64,000 bases of DNA from Casuarina equisetifolia. Lineage: Eukaryota > Streptophyta > Magnoliopsida > Fagales > Casuarinaceae. Below the pieces are notes generated by a model. It did not search any database, was not told the DNA's origin, and worked only from the letters and a program-made list of their open reading frames with translations. The stretch is taken from positions 17,449,884 to 17,513,883 of the forward strand of contig CM052356.1 in NCBI GenBank assembly GCA_028551475.1, read 5' to 3'. Position numbers and translations under genes: made by a program. Below are positions 23,422 through 35,279 of the stretch, piece after piece; within the stretch, counting starts at the first letter, position 1; each line of letters begins with the position of its first letter.

Positions 23422-26400
23422 TATGATATCATGGATCATCTTATATTCATTAATACTCCTTAAGCTAGAAATTTGAACAAGTCAAGTATTCCAAACTTGA
23501 AAAGGAGATGTCAATGTTTCTAGTTGTATAACACTTTTGTTAATAGGTCCATAGGCTACTCCTTGGTAGAGATATGACATGTCACAATGATGCTTTGTTG
23601 GAGTTTTTCTCACATAAGGACAATCCAATTGAAAGTACATTCATAAAAATTCAAATTAGCTATTATCTTTTCCATAGCCTTGTTTTCACAAAAGACTAAA
23701 GTTGGTTGTTGCATGTAAAAACCAAAATCTTTAAGTAATTCTATGATTCATACTATTTCATTGGTGGCAATCTACATAGCTTAATACTTTACTTTAGCTG
23801 ATAAAAAGGAGACAATTGTTGTTTCTTTAAACACCAAGATATCAACTAATTTTTGACTATGATACAAAAGCTAGTGGTAGAGCATTTGGACATGTTCTAT
23901 AATATGAGCTACAAAAGGCTCACAATTTAAACTTTGAAGATGATGGAAACATGAGACAAAGATTTAAACAACTTTTAAGATACTTAATCACTTTCAAGGT
24001 TACTTTCATGTGATATTGTTTTGGATCGTGAATAAATTGCTTGAGAAGCTGAACTAGAAAAGTAATATTAGGCCTAGTGAGAATCAATTATATCAGTTTC
24101 ACAACTGACATTTGGTAAATTGAAGGATCTTTAAGGGGTAGATCATTTACCTTCTCCTTAGAACTAACACCATACTCTATGCTCATGAATTTCTTATTTT
24201 GTTCCATGAGAATGATTGATAGTTTTGAGCTAACTAGTCTAACTTTGGATATCAATTCTAATGTATACTTGCACTGACTTAGGGAAATACCCTTAGGAGA
24301 TCAAACAATTTTAATTCTAAGGAAGAATTTAACTATCCAAGATCTTTCATTAAGAATATAGAGTGAAGATAACTATTTAGGTTTGAGATGACTCTAACTA
24401 TTTCCTTTGATTAAAATGTGAAAACTCTATTTTTATAGAGTTATTTATCTATTTTTAGGCAATAAATAATATAATGCTTATGAGAAAATATTTGAATTCC
24501 TCTTTCTTTACTTGAATTTGTTTTGTTTTTGTAGCATAAGGAGGTATGGAGAAAAATGATAAGCATGGAGAACCTGATGTTTATTATATGGAAAAATATG
24601 GTTATAATATCAAGATCAAGAAAATCAAGATGGGCTTGGGCTTTGAATAATTGTTATTAGATTTTTCATTGTTGTTGGTTTTCTAAATAATTAGAAAACT
24701 TAGTTCTATTAGAAGTTCAAAGCCCAATTAATATAAGAGTTCAAGATCCAATTATCTTAGGTATCCAAAACCTACTTCTATTAGGATAGGAGATAGGTCT
24801 AAACCTAAACCCTATTTAAGAGAAAAGAAGAGGCAAAAAAAGGAAGGAGGAAATTGAGTACAACTTAAAAGAGAGACCAAGAATTCAAGGTTTTCTTGAA
24901 GAGAAGACAAAAAGGGTGACAAACTTTTTGTTCTTGGATTTAAGATGCCTTTTTTATTTCCTATTATTGTTCTTCCTTATTATTTCTTTATGCTTTAGTT
25001 TACTTTTGTTAGAGTTATGATGTAACCTAATTATAATGACATGAATTTTATGATAGCTATGTTTTGTAAGACATTTTGTATATGTGAAGTTTCATATTAT
25101 TATATTTTATGTTTTTAAGTGATTAGCTACCACTTAAATGATTTGATTTGCATATTTGAGACCGACAGGAGATGATATGCAATTGCTTCTTGTAATATGT
25201 AACCATAAATTAAATATTGATAGACATATACCATATTGTTTGTGTGGCTTTTGGTGTAAATTGAGAATGTTCATAGATCCTAATGCATTTAGTTTATTTC
25301 AATTCACATATAGAGATATAGTGAATTAATGAACTAAGTAGGTTTGCTATACCTAGACATAAAATAGTAAATAAATTAGGAAGTTCCGTCATCACATAAA
25401 TATTATCCGTCTTGTAAGTATAAATAATCAATATTAATACCTAGTAGTTATGGTAAAATCATATGCTCTAACATATTTTGTGTATTTAGTTTTCTTAAAT
25501 TTAGTTAATTACCTATTATTTGGATTTATTAGATAAATTTTAGGAGTTATTCACCATTAGTAATTAATTGGTCTACTAATCACCAATTTCTGTGGGACAA
25601 TATCTTTCTTATAATTTTATTACCTATTCAACATGTTCATTTGTATCTAAATTTCACTGAACAAAATGTTATCAATATATATAAATAAGGTAGCAAAAGA
25701 ATTTCCTTAAGTTTTGGTGGAAAGTGAATAATCATGTCAAAATTGGTAAAAATCATGTGCAGTGAGAATGGTCATGAATTTTGCATTTCATTATCAAGAT
25801 CTTGCTTTAGTCCTACAAGAATTTCCATAATCAACACACTTGACTCTTTCCCTAATTGTGAAATCTGAGGGGAAGTACCATATACACTTTTTCAAAGAGA
25901 TCGTCATGGAAAAAAAAATTTCGAACATTCATTTGGAAAATAGGTCAATAATGAACCACACCAATAATGATGAATAAGTGGAGGGTGACATACTTAGCAA
26001 TAGAAGAGAAGGTATCTTGGTAATCAACCCTTTCCCCTTAACTATATCCCTTGGCCATCAAACGAGCCTTGTATCTCTTAATAGAGTCATTAGCTTGATA
26101 CTTTACTTTATATATTCACCTGTAATCAATAAGATGCCAACCAAGAGATAAAATCACCATATTTGAAGTGCAATTGGCCTCAAAGGAAGCATGCTCACTA
26201 TTCATAGAATTAACCTAACGAGGACCTAGGAATGATTTTTAAAAAGTGTAAGGTTAATGAATGGTAAAGATAGAAGTAGTGAAATGTTGGTATTAAAGGT
26301 TGCACTAGTTAAGGGAAAGATAATGAAAAATGGAATATAAGGATGTGTAGGAAGGAAAAGTGGGACAAGGTTAATGGTACTTTAGATAGGTCGTTTGATT

Positions 26401-28914
26401 GTTTGTTTAGAATGTCACAGAAAAAGATCCAATTAAGATAGAGTTTTTGGATCATGTTAGACTACAAAAGGAGCAAATGACGTAAACTCTAGATTAGGTA
26501 AGGTCATGGAAGAAATGGATATAGGATTGGGAAAGTCATATGTCTCATGGACAGTTAGCACATTAATATGTTGTTTGGAAGCTGTATGAATCTTCATGCA
26601 ATATGATGGGGACTAACGAGCTAGTTAAATTATTGGAAGAGGATATGAAATGGAAATTACCATGATGAAAAATGATATCATAACTTATAATATATATATA
26701 TAGTGGTAGGGTTATAAAGACGGTAACCTTTTTGATATGAAAGGTGACCTATGAAAACACAAGTAATAGCATTAAGACTAAATTTATCACATATGCCAAA
26801 TGTAGTAACATAATATTGACAATAATCAATACATAAGTGGTCAATAAATAGGGTTTGCCAAAAAGTCGCCCATACAAATTAATTCACCCAAGGAAGATTA
26901 AGGAAGCCAACTTATAAGATAAGTGACAGTTAAACTACATTTACTTTAAGAAGAAAAAGGAATGTGTGCTTAGAACAAGAAAGCATGTGCCACGTCCAAT
27001 AGGTGGCAATGATTGCATTCAACAAACCCATTTTATTATAGAATATGAACACAAGAGCTCTTGTGAAGAAATGCCTTTAAACCCATTTTGAAAAAAGCTT
27101 GACTCTTGTATTAAAAAAGATAAATTAATGTGACAAGAGAAAAATTGTCTACAAAAGTTAGGAATATCGTCTACCATCATGCATCAAATTTTATGTGGTC
27201 ACCAAACATCTATGTGAACCAAGTAAAAAATTGCCTTAGTGGCCATGTGATCTAAGGAAAATGGCATATGCATTTGTTTTGCAATTAGATATATTGTATA
27301 AGAAAAAAAGTCTAGATAAGAAATTAATTTTCCATGCACAAAATAAAATTTTAAAGATGAATAAATTAGACATTTGTGCATCATTATTATTAAAAATTAA
27401 ATGGCAAGTAGGTGACTGCCTAAGAGTGCAACAATTATTAGAAATTGAAAGCAAAAAACTAGAAAGTGTTGAATGATTTTTTTTTGAAATAGTGGTACAT
27501 AAAAAATAGAGGTCTCCTCTAGCCTTGCCTAGCATGATCAATGTTGTAGTCATATGGTACTAAAAGATACAAAATTACTGAAGAAACGAGTCATGCAATG
27601 ATCACAAATATGTTTGTGAATAGATAAAAATTATGACAAAAATAAAGGGGTAAACAATATGCTTGTGGGTTAATTTCGGATTGGCTTATAATGACCAACA
27701 TGGGTGACAAGGTTATGAGTGACAAGGTTATGGGTTTGGTTAAGCAATCTAACAAATAATGGTTATGCACAAGGATAATAAAAATTTAAGATATTAAGAT
27801 CACATGTTATATGATCACTAACTTTTAAATTTATAATCCATATGGAAAAAAGGAGATTTAGGTGAGAATAAAGTACCTATAAAATTGGTAGATGACTAAA
27901 AGAGGCTCATCTAATTAAGGAGGCTCACAAAATTGTTATACTAATTTGGAATCAAAGTTAGCCTAGTAGAACTACCATAAATTCTCCTTTAAGTAGGAGG
28001 AGTAGGGTTTAGTAAGCTCATATTGGTATAAATAAGGGATGTAGGCCTACCATATGCACCAACTGGATAGTTGTTAGGATACCAGGGCCCAAAATGAAGG
28101 GAATTGTAAGGTCTACTATGATCAATAGTAGCGTTGTAGGTAGTAGGCCCATTGGACCTTTTCTTGTTCCCTTTTTTATGCTTGGACTTCCAACTTGGAG
28201 GGTTCTTAATGCAAAAAAAATGGCTTCTTTGATGTGGCCTTATTTCTTGTAGTGCAAATAGTAAGGGCATTGGCCTTTTTGGACTTCTACATGAGTTTGT
28301 GGGCCGTACCCACTTGCTGGAAAGAGCAGCTCTTGTGATAGGCTCGAACTAGGTAAGTGGTTGGCTATATTCCTACTTTTGATGGCTTTGGAGGTCCAGA
28401 AAACCATATTTTTTAGCACTTACTCAACCGAGTTCATTAACCTTGTTTTGATAGTAGCGTGGCACTAGTCCGAACATTGCACCTCGTCACCATTTTTGGC
28501 TAATTGCAGGAGTTCACTAGTCAAGAAGCCTAGCTAGTTTTCACAAGCATTGTTGCTCCCATCCCAACACTCTATGATCCATATCAACTCTCAACAACCA
28601 ATTTGTAAACAAGCAACATCATTTCTCATCGATTGGCCATGGGATCATTGAAAGAGATGATTTGAAAATTTAGAGGCAGTAGGTAGGGTTATGATTGCAA
28701 TTTCATAATTACGATGACACATAAGGGCTGAAAAGTAATTGGGTAGAGAAAAAAAATGACTAGGGTTTTGTTTAGGCTAGCACTGCAATGATAGATTTGG
28801 TATAAAAAAATGTAAAAAGTGACTTACAACTAACACTCATGCATGTGGCTTAAATCAAATTGGCGGAAGCATTATGTCTTAGGAAAGAACCTATTCGGGT
28901 ACCATGTAATAAAC
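23422..28914 (-). pseudogene. Copia-1 gag-pol remnant (left arm)
   Basis: The same order of domains as the better-read right-arm copy (57092-61386), on the minus strand: Gag with a glycine/proline/asparagine-rich tail at 28270-27989, integrase zinc region around 27390-27200 (an AKQMHMPFSLDH stretch), RT around 26200-24360 and RNase H to about 23600. Stops and frameshifts are frequent. The solo LTR at 24419-25663 sits immediately beside the RT active-site codons. Confidence 0.65.
24419..25663 (+). mobile_element. Solo LTR, family A, copy b
   Basis: TG...CA, 1245 bp, flanked by the perfect 5-bp duplication AAATG (24414-24418 and 25664-25668). The mirror arm has the uninterrupted site at 60400-60404. 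This proves a clean insertion, and it shows that this LTR entered after the inverted duplication. Confidence 0.95.
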
Positions 28915-29120
28915 TAAATACTAACAAGAGTGGGAATTGACTTTATTGAATATGTTGTATTGTCTATACAATATTCCTATTCTTATAGGCATAAGACCTA
29001 TTCTAAGGAATACATATGAAGTTAATGAATGTATGTGGGAATATGTTCCCTCTATTAGTTATGTCTTTACAGAAATATTACAGCAAATATTACGTAAACA
29101 CATAACTAATAGAGGGAACA
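28915..29120 (-). repeat. 5' LTR of copia-1 with a terminal palindrome
   Basis: 206 bp. It carries a perfect 22-base inverted repeat (29042-29063 against 29101-29122) that repeats the LTR terminus inside the LTR. The mirror LTR at 56900-57091 lacks the inner copy. Confidence 0.8.
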
Positions 29121-29424
29121 TACCAGGTATCGCTTTATATTCATTGACATCTTTGTTGGTGGGTGTACTTCTTTGTTGCATTTTGCGGGTGTGTGATCCA
29201 ACATTGACTGGCGATTGAATCCCTTTTGTTTGTCTAACATCATCAACATACTCCATTGAATTCTAAAATGGAGCTATTTTTCCTTTTGATTCGTTCAATG
29301 TGTTGTTTACTTTCTATAGTTGTTCCGTAGAGTGATGGTTCAACTGCCTATTTTAATATTTTCACTGCAAGGTATTGAAAAGAAACCATTGGTGTGCCAA
29401 CTAAGCACATCGAAATAGCATAAT
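29121..29424 (+). repeat. 3' flank of the broken PMEI copy (left arm)
   Basis: Closely similar to 31430-31669, the flank behind the intact PMEI gene: GCGGGTGT, then ATCCAACATTGACTGGC, GAGCTATTTTTCC, and CCATTGGTGTGCC before the CATAAT end. This shows that copia-1 inserted in the 3' region of a second PMEI gene, so the two genes were a tandem pair. Confidence 0.85.
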
Positions 29425-30570
29425 GTTAATCACAATTTCCCGGATTAAGAATCACCTCAAACCAAAATAGTTCGCTTCAAATGGTATACATCATTCGCAA
29501 GTTCAAAGATCACTAGAAATTGCAAGTCTTCGGAATCTCAATGTCCCGTCCTGCGACACTACGACACCGTACCTAATCCTAATTGTATCTACTCATCAAC
29601 GTCAATAATCTCTCTGCAGAACATTCTGCTTTCCCCCCCCCCTCCCCCCGCCGGCGCCATGTGGGCTATTCTCAAACATACTCGAGAAACGGCATAGGCC
29701 AATGCCTTGTAAGGCATGGTTTCACCGACAATGGCACAAAGAGAAAAGCCAATGTTTATGTTTTTTTTTTTTCATTTTAATTTTTCATTCTTTCAGTTCG
29801 CTGCAGGTTCCTAGGGATCATAGACGAAACAACGACAGAAAATCATATATCTCCCCGCATATCATTTTCTCTACCATAGACATTGTTTGACTCGCAGTAT
29901 ATTGCTCTATGACAAAAGATTTGACTCGACATCCACTTATTAAACCAAATCTTCATTGCTGTAATTATTACGTGGCAAAAGATTATACCATGTTCATAGG
30001 GGTTGTCCCCTGCTTCTTTAATAGTTATTTACAACTCAAGGACACGCAGAAAAAAAATTGGAGGGGAAGGTGAAGGGAGATAGGCAGTTTCGATTTTGGG
30101 TTTTTTTTTCTACTTCTCTATTATTTTTTAGCGAGTTGGTAAATGGGAAACACTAAAGAGCACAACTAAATAATTTTCAAGATCATATAGTGAGAATATT
30201 TTGGAGCAATCATAAACTGAATAACCAAACAAACGGCCATAATATCTTGAGAAGTTGACTGGTATAAGGAGTTGATAATTTTTTCTTTTTCAGCCATATA
30301 AAAATTGGAGTAAAAATTTTACCCATGTGGAAACATTTTAAGAATCCAATCCAATTTATCGACACATCGAACATAGAACAGGTCAACCATGAATATTTTT
30401 TTGGAAATAAGTCTAATTGATTTCTGAAAATGACAAGATAATTAAAAATACAGCTAAATCCATTCATGATAATAAACAAGCACATGCATTTTTCTAATTA
30501 AAAGAATTTTGTTACTCAATAATTATAGCCTCTCTTAAATGATTACTTCATTACAGGCCCTCTTACTCAC
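29425..30570. other. Upstream region of the left PMEI gene
   Basis: No supported gene. It has a C-rich run near 29634-29651 that the mirror arm replaces with an A/G-rich stretch. The rest matches 55405-56576 in reverse. Confidence 0.6.
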
Positions 30571-30578
30571 TATAAAAC
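30571..30578 (+). promoter_or_regulatory. TATA box of the left PMEI gene
   Basis: TATAAAAC lies 69 bp upstream of the ATG, a normal spacing for a plant gene with a short leader. The mirror gene keeps TATAAAG at the same place. Confidence 0.65.
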
Positions 30579-30639
30579 AAAATGAAAGAACATAAGTAAC
30601 CTCAGCAACTAGCAATCTTCCTCTCCACAAGAATAGAGG

Positions 30640-31233
30640 ATGTCGTCTCCTACCCGTGTAACGTTGTTTGTAGCGTTGTCATTGTCTCTGTTCCTCCATT
30701 CTCCTTCTTCAACAGAGGCTGCCGATCCATATGCCCCTAGTCCACTGATAAAGGCGACCGCCTCTGGCCCCTCTAAACCCAAACTAGTGGAACACGTCTG
30801 TAGCGTAACAAACCTACACGAGTTTTGCATGAAAGCTCTTGAATCCGATCCCAGAACTGCTTCGGCACCAAATCTCCTCGTTCTCGCCAAGATCGCCCTT
30901 GAATTGGCAAAGAAGAATGCAACAAGTGTGCGCAGCTACATCGACGACATGCTTACGAGGAAGGATATCAAGCCGAACCTAAAATCCGCCCTTGAAAAGT
31001 GCGTTCCTTGGTACGACGCTGTGCGTGGTTCATTCGCAAGTTCGCTTGGCGAATTAGTTGAAAATCCCATGATGGCGAACTATGACGCACTGGTTGCTGG
31101 AGACTACATTCATTCTTGTCAAATGGAACTGTCTTCTCGTGGAGTTTCAGACCCATCAATTTCGGCCAAGAACGAGTTTATGTTTGGTTTGGTTGTGATT
31201 GCATCTACCGTTACAGATCTTCTCCGGGTGTAA
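30640..31233 (+). CDS. Secreted invertase/pectin methylesterase inhibitor (PMEI domain), left copy
   Basis: A 197-residue protein without introns. Residues 1-27 form a signal peptide (hydrophobic VTLFVALSLSLFLH, small-residue cleavage region around STEA/AD), so it should enter the cell wall or vacuole. The mature part is a four-helix PMEI fold with the four family cysteines: the pair in VCSVTNLHEFC (residues near 54-62), one in EKCVPWY and one in HSCQMEL. Proteins of this family bind and block pectin methylesterases or acid invertases; the target cannot be told from sequence. A TATA box and a clean leader precede it, and the length is typical. Its tandem partner upstream is a pseudogene, and a 90%-identical protein lies inverted at 54744-55334. 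Compared with that copy it has an extra residue in the loop after GEL. Confidence 0.9.
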   Translation: MSSPTRVTLFVALSLSLFLHSPSSTEAADPYAPSPLIKATASGPSKPKLVEHVCSVTNLHEFCMKALESDPRTASAPNLLVLAKIALELAKKNATSVRSYIDDMLTRKDIKPNLKSALEKCVPWYDAVRGSFASSLGELVENPMMANYDALVAGDYIHSCQMELSSRGVSDPSISAKNEFMFGLVVIASTVTDLLRV

Positions 31234-31669
31234 TTGGGATTTCTCCTCTCAAGTATTTACTCTTTTATGGCTTTTCACTGTAATTCGTCTGACAAGAACA
31301 AGAATAATGTAACGGTTAAGAATAAGAACTACTACATCTGCGGTTAAGAAAAGAGCCCTCAAATCTCTCTGTTTGCGGGTGTATTTCTTTTCTGTTTCTT
31401 TTTGAGTGAAATGAAACCATTGTGTGTTGCCTCTTGCGGGTGTTATCCAACATTGACTGGCAATTGAATCCCCTTGGTTTATCTAACAGCATCCACATAC
31501 TCCATACAACTCCATTGAAATGTAACATAAAGCTATTTTTCCTTTTGATTCGAAGAATGAGTTGTTTACTTTCTACATAGATCCGTAAAGTGATGGTCCC
31601 CCTGCCTATTGAAAGATATTGAAAGGAAACCATTGGTGTGCCAAAGAAGCACATCCAAATAGCATAATT

Positions 31670-32037
31670 TATTAATTAGAATCAACCGGTGTCTTCTAGG
31701 TCAACAAAGATGCCAAATCATCACTGCGTGGCAAGGCCATGTCACTTATCCACATCAACCCTCATTGATTATTCTGAAATCCTTTCCTAGCTTTAATTAC
31801 CAAAACAGGGATAGGAATCAATTCCTTAAATAATGCTCACTCCAATCTGTTAAGAGTCAAAAACTCTCTTAATCACGCCAACCCTTATTGATATGTAGTT
31901 AAGTTTATTTCAAACTCTCTTAATGACGTTGACCCTCATTGATATGTAATTTAGTTGATTTCAATTTGTTTTACTAGTTTAGATGTTGCTCGTTATAAAT
32001 TGGAAGCCTTATTGAACATTCATACCATGGAATCTAA
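31670..32037 (+). repeat. 5' LTR of copia-2 (left arm)
   Basis: Shares with 36732-37055 the blocks GGCCATGTCAC, CACTTATCCA, CCAAAACAG, CTCTCTTAATCAC and GTAATTAGGTTGATTT (with substitutions). The first bases read TATTAA, probably a mutated TGTTAA. Confidence 0.7.
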
Positions 32038-32089
32038 TATTAAAGCCATTTAGCGAAAGCCCCAGGTTTTTTCTTTTTTGATACTTTCT

Positions 32090-33616
32090 ACGCAAATGGC
32101 CAACCCAACGTACCAAAATTTATCACTAACATTGATGAAAATGGGTCAATCTTTCATGCCTCCAACCCAACGTACCAAAATTGGCCAAGTTTGAGATCAA
32201 ACTGCTCATGGTTGGATTCTCAACTCTAGCTTTGACCCCATTACGACAACAATGGCCAAATATGAGACATTGGCAAAAATCTACAAGGCTTTAGCCCACA
32301 CTACCAAAGGTTGCCACACAATACCAAAGGTCAATTTCTCTTAATCTTTAAAATTTTTAAATCATTTGTTAAAAATCAAATCGTAACAAAAATAAAAATA
32401 ATTCAATGAAATGATGCTACTAAATTCACATCACAATTATTCAAAAATTACTTATCTCAAATGAGCATTTTTCAACACATATCAAGCTCATATGCTCCAT
32501 TTCAAAATGGATTTGTAGAAATTGAACATAAACATCTTATAGAAAGTGGATTCTCAACATTACATCAAGCCCAAGTAGCCATTCAATATAGAGATATATA
32601 ATTGAAAGTATTACTCATTTTATAAACAAGCTCCCAAATTGGAAAAAAAAAATTCCTTGGGAAAAGCTATTTTACCAAAACCCATTATTTCATACTCATA
32701 CTATTTGGTTGCTTGGTTTGTCCATATTTATGTCCATGTACATAACATAAATTGAAAAATCATTCTAATCCTTGTGTATTTCTTGGATAACCAAAGCGCT
32801 ATAGAGGCTATCAATGATTTTGTCCAAAAACAAAGTAGATGTATATTGTAGCATACATAATTTTTAATGAACATCAATTACCTTTAGACAAGGTCCTAAA
32901 AAAACAAAAAACTCTCCATCTTCAAAGGGACCTACTTATTCAACTATTTACATTTGTGCCACCAATATCTACAACTTAAATATCTAATCAAATACTAGTC
33001 TCCTAAAGACAATCCTTATCCTTCAATATGCCTATAAAATGCCTTGTTAAGCCCATACTAATAGGTTCTAAATTGTACTTCGCCCATGATCCCAATAACA
33101 ACTTGCTTTCGAGGTTATGTCATTGAAAGATGTACTATAATGTGCAATCATACTTGCACCCTCATTACTTCTATGCATAAATATATAGAACCATAAAACT
33201 ATATAGAGGCCTTAAAAGATCAAAATTGGTGAAAGGCAATGACAAAGAATACATTACTTTACTTCAAAATCAAACTTAGGAGTTAGTATCCCGATCGTAT
33301 AATATATCATCCTCATAAGATACAAATGGGTATACAACATTAAATTGCACTTAAATGGCTCCCTTTAACATCATGAAGCCAAACTAGTTGTAAAAGGTTT
33401 TCATTAATAACTAGTTATTGATAATGCAAAAACATTAATCCCATTTTTAAACCCATCATAATTAAGACAATAATTGTTCTTGCTTATACATAAGGATGAG
33501 GAATTAAACAACTAGACATTAAAAATGTCTCCTTACATGGTCAACTAGATGAGGTTGTTTGTATGATGTAACCTTTAAGGATTTATTGACTTCACAAATT
33601 CACACTTTGTGCATTG
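32090..33616 (+). pseudogene. Copia-2 gag-protease-integrase-RT remnant
   Basis: In order: a gag end from ATG 32098, a protease-like HGWILNSS stretch near 32209 where the catalytic aspartate/glycine positions are changed, the integrase C-terminal part near 32500 (QNGFVEIEHKHLIES, a recognisable strand-transfer region), a GKAI/WEK-type linker, and RT up to about 33616 (LDIKNVSLHGQLDE). Frames shift and stops are common. RT resumes at 34828 after the solo LTR. Confidence 0.7.
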
Positions 33617-33621
33617 AATCA

Positions 33622-34827
33622 TGATAACTCTATTTTTATAGAGTTATTTTACCTATTTTAGGTAATAAATAACTTTAACAATTGTGAGAAAACATTTGAA
33701 CTCTTTTTTATTTACTTAACTTTATCTTGTTTATATAGCACAAGGAGACAAGGAGAAAAGAAATGAACATAGAGAACCTGATGCTTATTGTGTGTTAAAA
33801 TCATAATATCAAGATCAAGAGAGTTAAGATGGGCTTGGGCTTTGGATGATTGTTATTAAATTTTCTATTGTTATTGGATTTTCCATTTATTTAGAAAACC
33901 CAGTCATGTTAGGAATTCAAATCCTAATTAATTTAGGAGTTCAAAACCCAATTGTTTTAGATCTCTAAAACCCAATTCTACTAGGATAGGAGATAGGTCT
34001 AAACCTAAACCTTATTTAAGAGAAGAAAAGAGGCCAAGAATTCAAGGTTTTCTTGAAGAGAAGACAAAAAGGGTGACAAACTTCTTGTTCTTGGATTCAA
34101 GATGCCTTCTTTGTTTCTTATTATTGTTCTTCTTCATTATTTATTTATGTTTTAGTTGATTTTTGTTAGAGCTATGATGTAACTTAATTATGATGGTATA
34201 AATCTTATGATTATTATGTTCTGCAAGATAATTTGTTTATGTGAAGTTACATGTTATTATGTTTAATGCTTTTAAGTGATTAGCTACCACTTGAATGATC
34301 TAATTTGCATGTTTGAGATCGACAGGAGATGATATGCAGTTACTTCTTGTAATTTATAACCATAAATTAAATATGGATAAACATATACCATATTGTTTGT
34401 GTGGCTTTCGGTGTAAATTGGGAGTGTTCATAGATTCTAATGCATTTGGTTTGTTTCAATTTACATATAGAGATATAGTGAATTAATGAACTAAGTAGGT
34501 TTGCTATACCTAGACATAGGATAGTAAATAAATTAAAAAATTTCGCCATCACATAGATATTATCTTTCTTGCAAGCATAAATAATCAATATTAATACCTA
34601 GTAATTATGATCAAGTCATATGCTCTAACATATTTCTTTTATTAAGTTTTCTTATATTTAGTTAATTAATCTATCATCTATCATTGGTTTGTTAGATAAA
34701 TTTTAGCAGTTATTCACCGTTAGTAATTAGTTAGTCTAGTAATCACCAATCTCTATGAGATGATATCTTTCTTATCATTATATTACTTATTCGACTTGTT
34801 TACTTGCATTTAAAATTTCACCGAACA
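33622..34827 (+). mobile_element. Solo LTR, family A, copy c
   Basis: TGATAACTC to CACCGAACA, 1206 bp. The flanks are AATCA (33617-33621) and ACTCA (34828-34832), a 5-bp target duplication with one later change. It splits the RT of copia-2 just before the SLYGLK-type motif. Confidence 0.88.
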
Positions 34828-35271
34828 ACTCAAACATTCATTATATGGTCTAAAATAAGTTGCTTGAGCATGGAATCGCCAACTCAATAACTTCCTTCAA
34901 CAAATTGGTTTCACATTCTCTAAGATTGATTTCTCATTGTTATTACTACATAAATTCACATACATTTTTATTATCTTAGTTTATGCGAATGACATAATTT
35001 TCACAGGATGCCTAAATGCTCCCTTATAAAAAATACTCTCCTAACTTTAAAATGAATTTGACATCTAGGATTTAGGATGTTTATACTATTTCCTTGGAAC
35101 TGAAGCTTAATTTTTGAAAACTAAGCTTCTCCTGTACCAAACAAGACATGCACATCAAATCATTTAGTGTGCCAAAATGGGCGAAGCTCATGGTGTGTCA
35201 CCACCTTGTATAACAAGACACCCATCATCCATTATAAATGACAAACCATATTATGATCCTATTCATTATCA
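34828..35271 (+). pseudogene. Copia-2 reverse transcriptase remnant, second part
   Basis: Reads SLYGLK, QIGFTFSK, then VYANDIIFTG, where the active-site YVDD has become YAND, and DLGCLYYFLG. The C-terminal QTRHAHQI...AKMGEAHGVS linker is followed by a break at the LINE insertion. RNase H resumes behind the LINE. Confidence 0.75.
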
Positions 35272-35279
35272 AAGTATTT

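Larger units (their letters stand above)
23236..29120 (-). mobile_element. Copia-1, left-arm copy
   Basis: A minus-strand copia element bounded by short LTRs, 28915-29120 (5') and 23236-23421 (3'), both TG...CA. Next to the 5' LTR is a primer-binding-like site with TGGTACCCGAA. Decayed gag, protease, integrase, RT and RNase H follow in the normal copia order. The RT is split by a solo LTR (24419-25663). Without that insert it measures 4.63 kb, the same as the right-arm copy. The flanks show no clear 5-bp target duplication. Confidence 0.85.
21393..32377 (+). repeat. Left arm of the large inverted duplication
   Basis: Runs antiparallel to 53414-63379. Matching landmarks in mirror order: LARD LTR end, SIRE-type LTR, PMEI pseudogene tail, copia-1, PMEI 3' flank, intact PMEI, and copia-2 LTR plus gag start. 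The left arm is longer by the 1.25 kb solo LTR at 24419-25663. The PMEI coding copies are about 96% identical by hand count; transposon parts look lower, nearer 85-90%. Confidence 0.9.

Noticed and set aside
23236..29120. Target-site duplication around copia-1
   Set aside because: The 5 bases outside each end (TCTTT and TACCA) do not match, so no duplication is claimed; a small deletion after insertion may have removed it.
30609..31159. Minus-strand frames opposite the PMEI gene (also 55039-55365 on the plus strand)
   Set aside because: Shadows of the real PMEI frames, which carry the signal peptide and conserved cysteines.
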